Assembly (NCBI RefSeq): GCF_040054535.1
Contig: NC_090785.1
Span: forward strand, 17,312,501 to 17,376,500
Source: Antennarius striatus
Lineage: Eukaryota; Chordata; Actinopteri; Lophiiformes; Antennariidae
Direction of reading: 5' to 3'
DNA: 64,000 nucleotides
In this document: positions 12,717-40,713 of the stretch, in pieces
Position numbering within the stretch: the first letter of the stretch is position 1
Layout: every line of letters starts with the position of its first letter
Made by a program: the position numbers and the translations under genes
The notes under the pieces: model-generated
The model's database searches: none
Told to the model about the DNA's origin: nothing
What the model saw: the letters and a program-made list of their open reading frames with translations, nothing else

Positions 12717-14419
12717 AACATACACTAATGGGAATTCATACAGTTAGGTTTGCCTGCGTTATCATTTGCAGCACTAATTTCATTTGCAGCGCTTTTATTC
12801 ATTGACATTTCAATAAAAATACAATAAAGAGTTAAAACACATCTAAAACACAAGAAAGCCTTTGAATAAGAGCTTTAACACTTTCACTTAGCAGTCCAAC
12901 ACAAAGAGAATATTTCTTTCGGTCATGAGCACAGAACCAGCAACAGGTGCTGTATCTCCTGTTTACAGTAGCGCTGATATTTTCACTTGTATTTTGCCTT
13001 CTTATAGTCACAGCAAAAAGAAAGACAGCTCTGGAAAGTTAAGGAGAGGGTGAACTCCAATTGAGTCAGGCTACATGAAGAAACACAACTTGGCCAAGGC
13101 CGAGGGGCTCATGTGAGCCAAGAGGACAGACATCCAGCTGCTTCTGCAGAACAAGTGTGTATTATTCAAGCAGCGACAGGGGACTGCAATTAACTCTACA
13201 AAAACAGCCATGCTTAGAGGGATTGATTCAGTTGTGCTGCCTCATGGAGAGTCGTGAATCATCAATAAACAAGTGTAGGGCAGTGTAGATGTGATATAGT
13301 GGATTAAATAATGCATCAACTCATAACACTCTTGTAAAATAAGATGGCAAAGCCAACAAAAAACTCATTTAGCATACAAAATGAGACAGACTGACGCTTG
13401 GCTGTTTTTGTATGGTTGCATCTGTCCTTCTGATTCTAAATGAGTCTGGATGAGTGAACGGATATAACGCATCACAATCTCAGGATGTGGCCCCGCTCGT
13501 TCACAGGACATGGAATTCCGGTCAGAATAAATCACTGTTATTATATTATTTACCTTAAACTGCGATCCGTGCAATCCGCCCAGACAGAAGACTCGGTCTT
13601 TATTGTGGAGAAAGTCCCATTCCCTGGAGGATTGGCGCTTTGGTAACTTTCCATTTGGTTGTACTCTTGTGACATGGCCGGTCGTGAGGCACCTTTACGC
13701 TCCTGCTCTCCGTTGCCGTGCCACACACACCGACAATCTTCAGTGGATCCGTGAGAGGCTTGCCCGTAATTACAGTATTTACACACCAACGCACGCCCGC
13801 CAGGTACGACTTTCTCCGGCTCGGATGATTCGTTGTACGCGCACCAAACGCTCGGGGGATCTCGGTATAGGTTCGGACCGGCACCGTAAGAAGGGTAGGG
13901 TTTCAAAGTTAACAGCTCGGACACTTGGGAAGACGCAGCCAGCTCTGCTGCCGGGAGCATGAACAAGTTGGACTCCTTCACGTAGGTGGATATGACCGGG
14001 CCGCGCGTCACCGTTTGCGCGCCGTCCTTTTCGCCCGATCGGAGGAGATCCATGCAGCTCACCTGTTGGACTTCATGGCATACCTCTTCCAGGTCGTCAT
14101 CTCTCGGGTTGGTGTCGTTCAGCAGAAGCCCATTCCCTTCTGAGTTCATATTTCGAGCGGCTCCTAACTTCGTCACTCCCCGGGAGATGCTCTCCGACGC
14201 GGACTCGACCAAGTCTGGAAACGCGCTGCCGGAGGCGCACTGGTTGAGGTTGGTGGGTGAAGACACCGCGTCCAACCCCAGAGACACGGACACTGCCTTA
14301 CTGAGCTCAGCTGTCGTCGGACACGCACAGGTGTCCGCAGTCCCCGATCGACCCCGTTCATTCATTACAAAAGAGTTTGCAGTTTCTTCCAAACCAGACA
14401 AGCTTGAGTGAAAATCCAT
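6206..14419 (-). CDS. ar: androgen receptor (NR3C4), nine coding exons
   Basis: Ligand-activated steroid receptor that binds androgen and regulates genes through androgen response elements. Exons in transcript order: 14419-13554, 12667-12531, 12284-12168, 11834-11691, 11598-11395, 9945-9801, 8865-8735, 8591-8440, 6370-6206; total 2061 nt, 686 residues. Residues 1-304 are the N-terminal domain without a polyQ run. The DNA-binding domain has all eight zinc cysteines (C305, C308, C322, C325, C341, C347, C357, C360), the P-box GSCKV and the D-box ASRND, marking the AR/GR/PR/MR subfamily. The ligand domain keeps the steroid contacts N471, Q477, W507, R518 and T641 (human N705, Q711, W741, R752, T877), and the AF-2 helix [11 protein letters not shown]. 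Exons of 117, 145 and 131 nt equal the mammalian AR sizes. The hinge carries an extra intron, and the receptor is shorter than many fish ARs. Teleosts often have two AR copies; I cannot assign this one firmly, though its divergent hinge suggests the faster-evolving copy. Confidence 0.95.
6371..8439. other. last ar intron, mostly AT-rich
   Basis: 2.1-kb intron between the penultimate and last coding exons of ar. It is AT-rich with several A/T homopolymers. Apart from a CTCF-like motif at 6854-6869 I see nothing coding or structured. Confidence 0.7.
6854..6869 (-). promoter_or_regulatory. CTCF-like motif in last ar intron
   Basis: Minus strand reads CCACTAGAGGGCGCAG, a near-consensus CTCF core. 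Position-specific bases match well, but occupancy cannot be judged from sequence. Confidence 0.55.
8866..9800. other. ar intron with purine-rich block
   Basis: 935-bp intron between two ligand-domain exons. It begins with a G/A-rich region (about 8876-9130, including a run of nine or more G) and then becomes AT-rich. No exon or element recognised. Confidence 0.65.
10078..10093 (-). promoter_or_regulatory. CTCF-like motif in ar intron
   Basis: Minus strand reads CCGCTAGAGGGGGCTG, similar to the CTCF core. It lies 250 bp from the Tigger-like insertion. Confidence 0.4.
10345..11270 (-). mobile_element. Tigger/pogo-like DNA transposon, internally deleted
   Basis: 926-bp element in the ar intron between ligand-domain exons. 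Both ends carry an inverted repeat beginning CAGTGGTACCTCTACTTACG, and a TA dinucleotide flanks each end (10343-10344, 11271-11272), as expected for the Tc1/mariner/pogo target site. Subterminal repeats of CGTAAGTAGA occur on both sides. Inside, on the minus strand, is a remnant resembling the N-terminus of a Tigger transposase. At this size it cannot encode a whole transposase, so it is non-autonomous. Confidence 0.85.
10733..10930 (-). pseudogene. Tigger transposase N-terminal fragment
   Basis: A short open frame within the transposon. It starts with a basic stretch (GKKRKRK) and contains [18 protein letters not shown], the CENP-B/Psq-like helix-turn-helix seen in Tigger transposases, then stops. 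The DDE catalytic domain is absent. It is a relic, not a host gene. Confidence 0.7.
12475..12522. repeat. (TG)n tract in ar intron 2, (CA)n on transcript
   Basis: TG repeat on the plus strand with one C interruption (12483). On the ar transcript it reads (CA)n and begins 8 nt after the exon 2 donor border. Confidence 0.97.
12531..12667 (-). CDS. ar: ar exon 2: first zinc finger, flanked by dinucleotide repeats
   Basis: This 137-nt exon encodes residues 289-335, including the first zinc finger and the P-box that reads the DNA half-site. Its acceptor TAG (12670-12668) directly follows a (TG)n tract on the transcript strand, and its donor GTGGGT (12530-12525) is followed 8 nt later by a (CA)n tract. 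A second AG at 12630-12629 would also splice in frame, removing 13 residues before the first zinc finger. I chose the outer acceptor because it restores a length close to the 152-nt mammalian exon and keeps frame. Skipping this exon would shift the reading frame. Confidence 0.8.
12670..12714. repeat. (CA)n tract in ar intron 1, (UG)n on transcript
   Basis: Uninterrupted AC dinucleotides. On the transcript this is (UG)n abutting the TAG acceptor of ar exon 2, where a polypyrimidine tract would normally sit. Confidence 0.97.
12715..13553. other. ar intron 1, remainder
   Basis: 839 bp of unique-looking intron between ar exon 1 and the (CA)n tract before exon 2. No coding or repeat feature recognised. 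Confidence 0.65.
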
Positions 14420-15038
14420 AATCAGGTGGTTTCGTTTGGGAGTTGTTTTTTTTTAAAAGAAGTGCGCTGCTTGTAGGGAACAAGTAAAACAACACTTTCA
14501 AGGCGAGGAGACGCCTACCCAATCAGAATCCAGTCTTAAAAGCCTCAGCCCAAGGGAAATTAAAGCATGTCGTCGACGCAGGGCTGCTACAGACAGGGGC
14601 GAAGTTTATCATAAAGTCGCCTCAAGACTTTCCCCCCCTAAAATCCTGAATCCACTTCATGAGTGTGTGTCCTCCATGCGGGACTTCGTACCTGACCCTG
14701 GCACGCTGACCGTCGCGCCCTGAACAACAGATCTTAATGTAACTTCTAATCTCAGTGGAATCCCAGCGCCGTGCCTCCCGTTATTTGCTTGCAGAAAAAC
14801 AAAAAAACAATCCGCAGTTCTCGCGAGGATTAAAGGCTGTTTTAACACGATAAGGAGCGTCTCCTCACGGTGAGGTCTGAGCGCGTTTCAGCGTCCTGCA
14901 ACCAGCACACACGTCTGAAATAACGCAATATTTACAATTTGCAAAAAAAAAAAAAGAAATGAAAAGAAAAAGAAAGTAAAATGCGAATCCTTTTTTTTTT
15001 TTTTATATATATATAAGAGTGGAATCATTTTTCATCCG
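14420..15038 (-). promoter_or_regulatory. ar 5' flank and presumed promoter
   Basis: Region directly upstream of the ar start codon. It contains a moderately CpG-rich stretch (about 14560-14900) fitting a promoter/5' UTR and then A/T runs and (TA)n near 15003-15015. No TATA box could be assigned with confidence. Only about 1.5 kb separates the ar start from the moesin stop, so the two genes lie in tandem with little spacer. Confidence 0.45.
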
Positions 15039-15044
15039 TTTATT
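15039..15044 (-). terminator. candidate moesin poly(A) signal
   Basis: AATAAA on the minus strand about 0.9 kb after the moesin stop. A further candidate lies at 15287-15292. Either would place the moesin 3' end within about 900 bp of the ar start codon. Confidence 0.4.
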
Positions 15045-15652
15045 TGCGGGCAGCATGAAGTGGAACAACAGAAGGATGGAGTTACAAAGGTTAACAGCTG
15101 CAGAGACAGAATTCAAATCAAACGCAGTTGTTTTAACGTTGTTGCTTTTATAAAGGAATACAGTAGGAAAAAAAAAAAAGAGGATGAGCAATAATTGCTT
15201 GTTCCTTATTGCAGTTGGGTTGTTTCACATGAGCTGAAGCAGTATAACAGAAGAAAAATTAACTTTTTTTTTTTTTAAATTTCACTTTATTTATTTTGGA
15301 TAGACAAACATCTACTTGAAGGTGATAATTGGATTTTACTTTTCATTGCAGTTCATCTTGTTTTTCTTCTTTTTTTTTGCTCAACAACAGTTTGTCTGTT
15401 TTGGCACAGTGAAGGTGACGCTTTCAAATGAATCTGGAGGTGGATGCACACACAGCACACCAGTATTAGTGTTGTTTCATTTCTGGGGCAAAGAATAGGG
15501 GGTTTTAGGGGGTTAACACACCTGGAGCGATAGCACATGTCTCAAGAAAAAACATTACATGTCTTTTGTCAATATTAATGAGATTTCAAATAATTTTCCT
15601 GCCATGGGTGTATTTAATAAACCAGATGCTTCATCACTATTGCTGAATTTTT

Positions 15653-15775
<123 letters not shown>

Positions 15776-15945
15776 CATATAATCATTCCAGTGAACACAG
15801 TTTAATCATAGATATTGAAGTAAAGAATTTAATTTATTGTCTGTGCAATCATCTGCACCTACACTACAAAGATCTGTCTGCCTGTCTAATTTCACAATCT
15901 ATTGTTATCTTGTCAGCGGTCTGACTGGGCCCACCGCAGCATCTC

Positions 15946-23439
<7,494 letters not shown>

Positions 23440-23448
<9 letters not shown>

Positions 23449-23463
23449 TTGGAGTTTTTTAAT
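23440..23463 (-). CDS. msn: tentative moesin start micro-exon
   Basis: On the minus strand GGTTACAG precedes 15 nt of leader, then ATG TCA ACT and a perfect GTAAGT donor. It joins in phase 0 to the exon starting ATA AAT GTC, giving MSTINVRV where other ERM proteins have MPK(T/P)I(S/N)VRV. I searched 22.7-24.5 kb for an ATGCC-type start on this strand and found none with a usable donor. The exon would be only 24 nt with 9 coding nt, so it could be chance. Confidence 0.4.
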
Positions 23464-23875
23464 CTGTAACCGAAACACTTCTTCACCGAGGTGCATGTAG
23501 TGGCCTTTCCTCTGCAAAGTCATATGAAAGTTCTTGCAATACCTACAAGGATTACATTGGATGAGAATGGACCATTGTATTGTTCCTGGTGTTTTCTGGT
23601 TAATCCAATGGCAGCATGGGGCCCATGTGTTTCATAAGGGCAGTCTTTATTTCTGCGAAGAGTTTTCCTCTTAAATGCATTATGTTTGAAGTGTATTTCA
23701 TTTATTGAAGGTTTGCATTGAACCCATTGTCTCCAAAACCTATTTATAGATGGACATGAGCCAACAGCAGCTCTTGTAACAGCAGCAGTGAAAACAGTGT
23801 CGCAATAAAGTAATCTGATAATCCTTTCACTTTCTGTGCTTTTACGTGCAATAATTTGGTTTAAGTGAAGTTATT

Positions 23876-23876
23876 C

Positions 23877-23923
<47 letters not shown>
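23876..23923. repeat. (ATT)n microsatellite
   Basis: Pure ATT trinucleotide run in the presumed first moesin intron. Confidence 0.95.
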
Positions 23924-23924
<1 letters not shown>

Positions 23925-24159
23925 TTACTGTGTGTTATCTCAACCTAAGAATAGAACATCAAGATACTGCTCAGTAATTCAACAGTGATCCGAATTAAAA
24001 TATTACAATTGACCAGTATCACATTGAATACTAGAAAAAGAGCTACCATTAACTTTGATGGAACATTATGTAAAGTATATTTTCTTATACTGTATAGTCT
24101 TTTTTACCTGTACACTTTTGATTTTGGTGGACAACTGATTTGAATTCTGCTTGTATAAT

Positions 24160-24506
24160 CATCCACGGTGCTGTCACGTTAAGTGAACAGCACAGGAGGA
24201 GTTCCCGTTCCTTCAGTTTTAGGTTTGTTGTTTACGTGAGTGTCGTTTATTTACTGCTGTGTTTCATGTTAGGTTGCGGTGCTGTTGTTTCCATCGCGTC
24301 GTAAAGCAAGTTTGAAGGGGGCGGGCCTTCGTACCTGAAGTTTAAAGCCGGGCTGTGTGTGGCTGAGGGCTCGCGCTGCTCTTAACCATTGTCGCGCGTG
24401 CTCGTGAGCGCGCTCACACCGGCTATTGTGTTTTTATCAACAAGGAGACCACCGCAGCTCTACGGGACCCGAGCTGGACGGCTGAGAGACAGGCTACTGC
24501 CAAACC
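24160..24506. promoter_or_regulatory. presumed bidirectional moesin/zc4h2 promoter
   Basis: CpG-bearing segment between the divergently transcribed moesin and zc4h2. It has a GC box (GGGGGCGGGCC, about 24317-24327), several CG-rich words near 24390-24410 and no clear TATA box. On the minus strand ACTTCAG|GTACGA at 24335 could be the donor of a non-coding moesin exon 1. This is inferred from gene orientation and base composition. Confidence 0.6.
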
Positions 24507-35491
<10,985 letters not shown>

Positions 35492-36041
35492 GCTTTACCC
35501 CGTCAGCTTCAGTGCAGTTTAAAGGGACCTGTCCTCTGAACTGATCTGAGATCAGCCGTCCACGTCCAAGTTCTGCAGCTGAAATAACAGAGCCGTGCTC
35601 CTGGACAGCTTCCAAAAACAGTTCTCGCTTAAACAGGTCGTCTTAGCCCCCCCTTGTCATGAACTGTAAGAATCGATGGAGGATCTGGTGATGTCATTGT
35701 TTTGGATGTGTTTATATGTAACTGTATGACTTCTATAGTAGGTTCACTAGCCCCTAACCGTGTAACTGCAATAATGGAAACATTTTGAAATAATTGTTTA
35801 TATGTTATGATTTGTTACATTAGATCTAGTACTGTATTTAATTTTTTAATGCATGCTTGCTTCCATAGCTGTCTGTTGTGCATTTTTGTGCCAATATGAA
35901 AGTCCAGTAGGCTTAATTATGAGGTTAAACAGTTTGTTGTCTCAATGTTTACGGTGCTTAAGTGACCACAAACTGGAGCTAAAAAACAAAAACAGAATCA
36001 TGTTCTGAATAGTTCTGTGTTTGACTTTAATACAGCGATAA

Positions 36042-36047
36042 AATAAA
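36042..36047 (+). terminator. zc4h2 poly(A) signal candidate
   Basis: AATAAA about 550 nt after the zc4h2 stop, followed by T-rich sequence (36078-36090). It implies a short 3' UTR. Confidence 0.6.
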
Positions 36048-36949
36048 TGGCTGTTTTGTAGAGACCTTGTTAGCATGTCCTTTTTTTTACACTGGCTACG
36101 AAGGCTAGACATTTCTTTCTGTTATTTAGTGGTGTGAACAAAAACACAGCTGCAGCTCAGCAGAACAACCGAAGACACCACCATCATCATATGCTCACTG
36201 TTTACCGGGCAAATGGGTGGGTTCTTCCTGTGTGTAAAAATAAAGAGGTAGGAATATGTTTGACTCCACCACAACACTGTCCCTTTGAGTGCATTAATAC
36301 CGTGGCCGTCATGTCTGCAGCTATCTGTCTGAAAAAGGACAGCGAGGCCTTGCTAAATGAGTTCCTGTAGCGTTTTTGTCAGGGTAACCCCTCATTTCAT
36401 CTGTTGCCAGGGCAACTTGAGTTCCTTAGCTGTTGCTATGGCAACTCCAGGTTGCTGTGACCCGCACATGTTCCTCCCAAATCCAGTGAGGGGCATCATT
36501 GAAGGGCTTTGGGAGATTTTGCACAAACTCCCCCAATGAGCACACTCCTGTAACAGAAAGAATTGTTAATCCTGTGAATAATCAGCTGTAGCAGAAATGT
36601 TATGATGGTGAAGAAATAAGTAAAGATAAAAGTTGTGAAAGTACTCCCTCTGACTGGTCAGAATATTATGTAATTGATTTACAACTGAAAAGGAAATCAT
36701 TCAGATGCCACATCTTAAACTTGCTGCTGTTCAGATTTAGTTTTACAACCTAGAAGTGGATATAGAAAAATATCTACTATACATATAGAATAATTATATT
36801 ACATAATTATTTAGTTATTTTTTTCAAACTAATTATCTGAATCTGCTAAGTAAAGCTGCCAAATAAATGTTGAGAGTACAGTTAGTTCTTTAATTGCTGG
36901 GGTAATTTATTTCTTTTAAAAAAAAACACTTTTGAGTCTTATCAATCAA

Positions 36950-37500
36950 TTGGATCAATCCCTGCAGACACGTGTCTTGCAGGTGCTCATCCTTCGGGCC
37001 AGCCTCCCCACAGCTCGGTGTGTGTTTAGTCTGGCCGCCGGGTTGGGATCCTCAGTTGTGTCTCTCCTTCCTGATAAAACCCGTCAAGGCCGGAGGAGCC
37101 CGGTCCACGGCGGGCAGCGGGATCAAGGAGCTCCACCTCCACGGCGGCGTGTCGAGGAGGATACAGCGGGGGAAACAAGATGCTTTTTTTTTTCTATTTT
37201 TTTTTCTATCGTGGTGACTACGTGACAGCTGAGCGTCTCATCTCCTCCTTGAAGGTCTTGTGCCTCAGCATTGAACGGACTGGACCTCCAACCTTGACCC
37301 GCATCTGGTCTCTCATCTATCCGCTCGTACCCCGGCTCCACCTCGCCGCTCACGCCCGGAAGAGAGTCCCTCCCTCTGGGTCTCTGGTGTCTGCGCCTCC
37401 GCTGGTCTCCTGGAGACTCGAGCTGATGTTCAGATCCGTTCTCCTCAGGGCTTCCTCCTGTTTTTGGTTTACTCTCATCGGTGTGACCTCAGGCTATAAC
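36950..37500. other. GC-rich block of unknown role
   Basis: Clearly richer in G+C and CpG than its surroundings, with open frames on both strands of 76-107 codons that match nothing I recognise. A T-run interrupts it near 37185-37206. It could be a promoter or non-coding first exon (for asb12 or a non-coding RNA), or a relic of a lost gene. Confidence 0.4.
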
Positions 37501-37653
37501 TGATGTTAACCTGCATAAACAGCCGGGTGTGTTAAAATTAAGCAAGTTATTTAGATAAAAAAAAGAGTCGATTAAAGTCTCTCCACTAGTAAAATATTTT
37601 CTCACCCTACTGTAATCACCATGGTCACGTTTGTGGCTGTCGGCGCGTCACTA

Positions 37654-37667
37654 CCGCCATCTGGTGG
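37654..37667 (-). promoter_or_regulatory. CTCF-like motif between zc4h2 and asb12
   Basis: Minus strand CCACCAGATGGCGG is a strong match to the CTCF core. It sits just beside the GC-rich block. Confidence 0.55.
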
Positions 37668-38089
37668 TCGATAGGGGCACGACATGACACAACACGCTTC
37701 CGTTTACTCCTAGAGTGGGACCAGATATACTATTTCTCAGCCAATGCATCTCATTCAAAATGTTTCCACATTCAGTACATGATGACACTTCATCATTACT
37801 TCAGTCTACAAAATATTCAAACCCTTGAATAATTCTTCTCTTATGACGATAAATGTGCAAATCACATGTTCCAACATTGTGCCAATCCTCATAGAGGTAC
37901 TTAAGTGGAGGAATCCCCAAGTACTCTGTTTGAATCTAAATTTTAAAACTCCATATCTAAAGTCCCACGACGTACACCACTGCAGACCCAAAAGTACGAG
38001 AAAAGTCAGCTGCAGTAGCTCAAAATCATGTAGAAGACACAGAAGTTTGGGATGAAAACTAAGACATTTGGGGCCTATAGATCACGGTT

Positions 38090-38620
38090 ATGTCTGGAGG
38101 ATGAAGGATGAAGCACATGTTAAAAAGAGTTCTACCCACAGTGAAGCATGTGATGATCTGGAGATGCTTTTCTTCCTCAGGCAGTGGAAACCTGCAGTGT
38201 GTAGAGGGTAAGATGGATCCCATCAAGTATTAGAGAATCTGAGAAGAAAAAAAAACTTGCCACCTGTGAGGAAGCTTAAGTTTGGACATAATAGGACATT
38301 TAAAAAAAAGATCAGTGATTTTGGTCTTATTTCAGAGTCCAGGTAAAATTAGAGAAGATTGAAAGACGTCCTGGACCTCTCTTGTGTGGTGGTTACAGAC
38401 ACCTGATTCAAATCCAAAAAGACTTTGGACTACCACGTCCAAAGTCGTTAAGAAGTGAACCCAAGAATATTCCAGAACTGGATGCCTTTCCTACGAGGAA
38501 TGGGCTGTGACTCGTCGGCAACACTGCCAGAAGCTGGTGTCTGGATATGCATCGTATTTGCAGCAGGCTGCAGCAGCAAGCGGTCTGTGGAGATTCTCAG
38601 CCATCCAGGTTGTGGTAGAT
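38090..38620 (+). pseudogene. decayed Tc1-like transposase fragment
   Basis: DNA-level resemblance to fish Tc1-type transposase genes. TGGAGGATGAAGGATGAAGC and CACAGTGAAGCATG correspond to the middle of the catalytic domain; GAACCCAAGAATATTCCAGA and CCAGAAGCTGGTGTCTGGAT correspond to the C-terminal end. The frame is broken many times and part of the middle is missing, so it is inactive. Confidence 0.7.
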
Positions 38621-39105
38621 CTGTTTTACATAAAGTCAGTTGTGAAGAAACCTTTGGGATGAGATTTCAAATGTTACCAAGCTCTTCTAATAAGTCGTAC
38701 AAGTAGGATAACTTCATTCCACGCAGATATCTGCAGCAGCAAAGAGCCTCTACACCGAACTGAGAGTGAGGGGTTGACAATAATTGTCATTAAGGGGAAG
38801 ACTTATTTAGAGTTGCAGCAGTCAGTAGAAGCAGTTATTTTGGGGTATATTTTTCAAAAAACAAAAACAAAACTTGTAATATCTGCTACATTAAGCTTTT
38901 TAAACTGTTAAAGAAAGTTATTGCAAACTGAATTTTAATAATTTAATAACTACATGATATGAATCATTTTGTCATGTCAACATTTACCTTCACATAAACA
39001 TGACGATCTACACTGAAATGTGACAAGAATCTCCAAAATCTGGTGAAAAGTGTGTAAAATTCTACTACTCAAGAGTAGTCTTAGTTTTGTATCTTTATCT
39101 GTGTA

Positions 39106-39106
<1 letters not shown>

Positions 39107-39152
<46 letters not shown>
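39107..39152. repeat. (ACT)n microsatellite
   Basis: ACT trinucleotide run, followed by AAT-rich sequence. Confidence 0.95.
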
Positions 39153-40256
39153 AAAATAATAACAATAACAATAATAAAAAAATGTAATAAAAACATGTGA
39201 GCTATGTAAAATATTGTGTACCTACAGATGATTGTTATGAACAATAATAACAAAGATAGGAAATGGAATTCATTGGTCTGATTGTGTAACTGTTCAGGAT
39301 TCCAGGCGGTTTACCTTCAGCTATCCACGCTACGTTGTTCCATGTCTGCATGCACAAAATAAGAAATAAAATTTCCTCAGCTATCCGCACAATGCCTGGA
39401 ATCTGGTGCCATCTGTGGAGTCCCAGCCTCTAAACGTGGGTCAGTGTGAAGTCGTGGATGGCTCTGGCGGAGGGACAGCTGAATCGCTGACAGTCACACA
39501 GTTGACACTTATGAAAATGGCTTCCCTGGTGTGAACGAGGAAAACAGGAGACGCTGCAGCAAACTAGCTACTCGGGTCACGGTTACTAGTCTCTGTAGTC
39601 TCACGGGGGGAAACCAGCGACACCTCCGTGGTCTCTTCTTCTACCTGTCATCTAAGCTGAGATGAAATGATGGCTCCAGTTCACGTTTGCTTTGGGGAAC
39701 AGTGAAATAATCACCTCCCCCCAGCTGAGTGTCCCACTCCTGTCACCTTTCTAATTATAAACCTGAGTCTGGCCCGTCCAAGAATGGAAGTCTGGCCAGG
39801 CCCATCTGTGGCCTAAAATTATCCCCCTACCCCCCAGAAATGAGCTCTGACCCCCCTGCACACACACACAAACATCATACTGCACATTTCACAACGTGCA
39901 GCTCCTGTAGAAGCGTAACACACTTTTTGGAGAACCTTTCTTTCCTTCATGTGATGTCAGTGGTTTATCTTCTCTGATGTTTTGGGGAATAACTCCAGCC
40001 ACTTCCTGGTTGAGGTAACTGCTCTGCTTGATGAATAACACCCTTTGTTTCTGATTAATTAATAATTGTGTGGAGCATGATGAACAAAGCATTTGTTTAT
40101 GAGTAAAAATGGCTTTAATGCCACGCTGTTATTTAGATGTATACGCAGTACTTTTGTCAGTCCATTGTGATCTTTGCCTTTTTGTCGTTGTAGCCGGCCC
40201 GGCTTCGCCTGTCAGCAGCCCAGAGCACCATTGTGGTTCTAGGCCAAGCTGTCAAC

Positions 40257-40658
40257 ATGAGTTTGATGGACATTTCTAAGATCTTCTCCCTGCTGCAGCC
40301 TAAGGAGGAGGATGAGGACAATGAGCCGTGTCAGGCCTTGAACAATGCTGTTAGCAGCGACAACGTGACTCTTCTCTCCAAGCTTCTGTCTCAGGAGAGT
40401 TACAGCAGTTCTATCAACGCTCGCAGTGGCTGGGGGGTGCCGGTGACCCCGCTGCGCACCGCCGCTGCTCTGGGACACCTGAAGTGCTTGGAGCTGCTAC
40501 TGGAGCACGGTGCAGAGGTAAGATATATACGTGTGGAGGGGGTGGGGGTGGGGGATACAGCTGTGCCTGGTGCTGGGTGCATGTAAATAAGTGTCCCATT
40601 TAACGCTCAACATTATACACTGCACTCAGCCATCATATATTCCTCGGGATTAATAAAG

Positions 40659-40713
<55 letters not shown>

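Larger units (their letters stand above)
36061..40193. other. zc4h2-asb12 intergenic region
   Basis: 4.1 kb between two plus-strand genes. It contains a GC-rich block (about 36950-37500), a CTCF-like motif (37654-37667), a decayed Tc1-like transposase (about 38090-38620) and an (ACT)n tract (39107-39152). An upstream non-coding exon of asb12 is expected somewhere here, since the first coding exon is preceded by an acceptor (TTGTCGTTGTAG ending at 40193), but I could not place it. Confidence 0.6.

Noticed and set aside
36932-37225. 97- and 81-codon frames in the GC-rich block as a new gene
   Set aside because: Translation runs into poly-Phe from a T-run and shows no conserved motif; reported only as an unexplained block.
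40233-40256. Upstream GTG start for asb12
   Set aside because: Eukaryotic context and the conserved MSLMDI/MNLMDI N-terminus point to the ATG at 40257.
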